A DNA stretch of 64,000 bases from contig CANMUS010000002.1 of assembly GCA_947501215.1 (NCBI GenBank), positions 310,001-374,000 on the forward strand, read 5' to 3'. Shown here in pieces: positions 62,849-64,000 of the stretch. A program made the position numbers and the translations under genes. This DNA comes from an uncultured Erythrobacter sp. (lineage in GTDB: Bacteria; Pseudomonadota; Alphaproteobacteria; Sphingomonadales; Sphingomonadaceae). The first letter of the stretch is position 1. Each line of letters begins with the position of its first letter. Below the pieces are notes generated by a model. That model ran no database searches, was not told where the DNA came from, and was given only the letters and a program-made list of their open reading frames with translations.

Positions 62849-62918
62849 TTAGTAGCACATATGCCACTAAGCTATTGCGTTCTTCAGCAATCGCATCTAG
62901 TGGCGCATCTGCTACTAA
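62849..62918. promoter_or_regulatory. Paired 22-bp palindromic operators in the island
   Basis: Two copies of an imperfect inverted repeat, TTAGTAGC-N6-GCCACTAA (62849-62870) and CTAGTGGC-N6-GCTACTAA (62897-62918), with centres 48 bp apart (about 4.6 helix turns). They lie in the gap between the divergent ribbon-helix-helix and excisionase-like genes and could bind the former. Confidence 0.65.
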
Positions 62919-62937
62919 ACAATATAAGGAGTGAACC

Positions 62938-63141
62938 ATGATTACATGCACCCCCGATGGCAGAGTGACGAGGGCAGAGGCTGCTCGGTTTTTAGGCTTC
63001 ACGGCCAAGACTTTGGCTGAGTGGCATCGGAAAGGCATAGGGCCGTCGTCCCTGCTGATAGGCGGCCGACGCTTCTATCGGTTAGAGGAGCTCCGCCTCT
63101 ATGCGGCTGGAGAAAAGCAGGTTCGACCCAAGGCTGCCTGA
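62938..63141 (+). CDS. Excisionase-like helix-turn-helix protein
   Basis: Encodes 67 residues: VTRAEAARFLGFTAKTLAEWHRKGIGPSSLLIGGRRFYRLEELRLY is the MerR/excisionase type winged helix. Start ATG follows AAGGAG at 6 bases. It is likely the directionality factor of the element, or a regulator of the HUH gene 113 bases downstream. Confidence 0.85.
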   Translation: MITCTPDGRVTRAEAARFLGFTAKTLAEWHRKGIGPSSLLIGGRRFYRLEELRLYAAGEKQVRPKAA

Positions 63142-63254
63142 GCGAGAAACACCGGCTCAGTCCGGCTTGGCCGGCGCAGCAAAAAAGTCCTCTGGCACGC
63201 CTCTCGAGACGACGCCTTCCACACCTTTAGGCCATCTGGCCTGACTGCACGCAT

Positions 63255-64000
63255 ATGGCATCTAGCAAGAAGCTGACCACCTATCGCAAGAACCAATTTG
63301 AGGGCCCGAGAAGGCGCCGACCGAAGGTGCGTGCGCTGAATCGGGAGATCAGGCGCCGGATCGCAAGCGAACACCAGTTGGTTCAAGATATAGTTCGCGA
63401 TGCCGAAACGCGGGCTGCTCTCCTTGCAGGGCACGAACGGACTGTCTCGCCGCTGCGAGTATGGACAAATTTCGACCACTCTTCATGTGATCTGACCTCG
63501 CTGAGCCCCACCGACCTTCCTCAGTGGAGAGACGTAGGCGAATACCTGAAACTACACTTGCTGGCACAGTTAGGCATCTGGACTGGGGGATATGCCTTCA
63601 CGGTGAAAATACGGCCCGATCTCGAGGCCAAATGGAAGCGTGAAGGCATAGCACCCATGGACCGAATCAAACGAAACATAGCTGAGCGACTAGCCGCTGA
63701 AGGTCTCAGCGATCTGGAATACTGCTACGTCGTCGAGACCCGCTCGAAATCGGGCAAGTCGCGGTCTCAGCTACACCTTCATGGTGTCTTCATCGCAGAA
63801 GACGTCAGAGTGGCCACAAAATTCAAGGTCGTTATGGAGCGTGCGCTGGCACTCCATCCAAAAGGCCGTGCGGCAGCAGGAGTAAAGCCGAAGGCAGGCC
63901 CCGCTATCAACATTCAGCCATTGTATGAGAAGATCGACGGCAGCAGATATGGGAGAGGCAGGTGGGCAGGCTACGCAGCTAAAAACGTTCATAAGCCAGA
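63255..64000 (+). CDS. HUH endonuclease-like Rep protein, 3' end outside window
   Basis: Open from the ATG at 63255 to the window end (248 codons, no stop). The three rolling-circle Rep motifs are seen in order: motif 1-like YAFTVKI (112-118), motif 2 SQLHLHGVF with H173 and H175, and motif 3 Y239-AAK-242. The N-terminal 90 residues are basic. A Rep-type nicking enzyme for the tRNA-Leu element is likely. The sequence shows no close resemblance to the HUH protein at 32765-33622. Confidence 0.72.
   Translation, partial: MASSKKLTTYRKNQFEGPRRRRPKVRALNREIRRRIASEHQLVQDIVRDAETRAALLAGHERTVSPLRVWTNFDHSSCDLTSLSPTDLPQWRDVGEYLKLHLLAQLGIWTGGYAFTVKIRPDLEAKWKREGIAPMDRIKRNIAERLAAEGLSDLEYCYVVETRSKSGKSRSQLHLHGVFIAEDVRVATKFKVVMERALALHPKGRAAAGVKPKAGPAINIQPLYEKIDGSRYGRGRWAGYAAKNVHKP

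Larger units (their letters stand above)
60860..64000. mobile_element. Left part of an integrated element at tRNA-Leu(TAA)
   Basis: Begins at the tRNA 3' end (the exact attachment point is unknown) and runs past the window. Genes: tyrosine integrase whose stop is 11 bases from the tRNA, a ribbon-helix-helix protein, an excisionase-like protein, and an HUH Rep-like protein cut by the window edge. The composition is more AT-rich than the chromosome. A duplicate of the tRNA 3' end is not found in the window, so the right border lies beyond 64000. Confidence 0.85.

Overview
The window is GC-rich, gene-dense chromosomal DNA of an alphaproteobacterium, most likely of the order Sphingomonadales (Erythrobacteraceae-like). 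This is inferred from gene content: an alphaproteobacterial SUF operon with a short SufD, MmcB, NnrU, DUF2093, PAS_5 and App1-like proteins, many 4-base ATGA overlaps between genes, and an asparagine-synthetase/PqqD RiPP cluster of the kind common in sphingomonads. No database search was possible, so the rank is an inference.

Layout. 1-3.8 kb: 3' part of a SUF Fe-S cluster operon (sufC, a small secreted protein, sufD, sufS, sufT-like, sufA). 3.8-28 kb: core housekeeping genes, including a PfkB kinase, purD and xseA with overlapping divergent start codons, a murein peptidase, rpmB, tadA, RNase T2, nadC, a LytS/LytTR two-component pair, an HD-domain protein, envelope quality-control genes (DsbA-like, M48), App1, a PAS protein, a sterol-desaturase-like enzyme and mmcB. 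28.1-37.5 kb: a 9.3-kb integrated element at the 3' end of tRNA-Arg(CCG), bounded by a 45-bp direct repeat with one mismatch. It carries a tyrosine integrase, an AlpA-like factor, a MerR-like regulator with direct-repeat operators, an HUH Rep-like protein, a membrane-anchored Mrr-type nuclease, a thermonuclease and several secreted or membrane proteins of unknown role.

37.6-44.2 kb: a diacylglycerol-kinase-like gene overlapping a gene that resembles Tam41 nucleotidyltransferases (possible DAG to PA to CDP-DAG route), a DUF2141 protein, then a minus-strand RiPP operon: PqqD-like recognition element, a 48-residue precursor, a lasso-cyclase-like asparagine synthetase and an ABC exporter. No B2 leader protease gene is visible, and the precursor has Asn where lasso cores have the Asp/Glu ring acceptor. 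This is the most unusual system in the window.

44.3-60.8 kb: core metabolism (rpe, heparinase-like, purH, periplasmic msrA with a 43-residue membrane protein, zur, dxs, crotonase, nnrU, FKBP) and a putative dipeptide-use operon (POT transporter plus two exported amidohydrolases), then a YtrA-like GntR regulator and ihfB. 60.8-64 kb: the start of a second integrated element next to tRNA-Leu(TAA), with an integrase, a ribbon-helix-helix protein, an excisionase-like protein, paired palindromic operators and a second, unrelated-looking HUH Rep-like protein cut by the window edge. No gene-free stretch exceeds about 300 bases, and no CRISPR array, rRNA or intact insertion sequence was seen.
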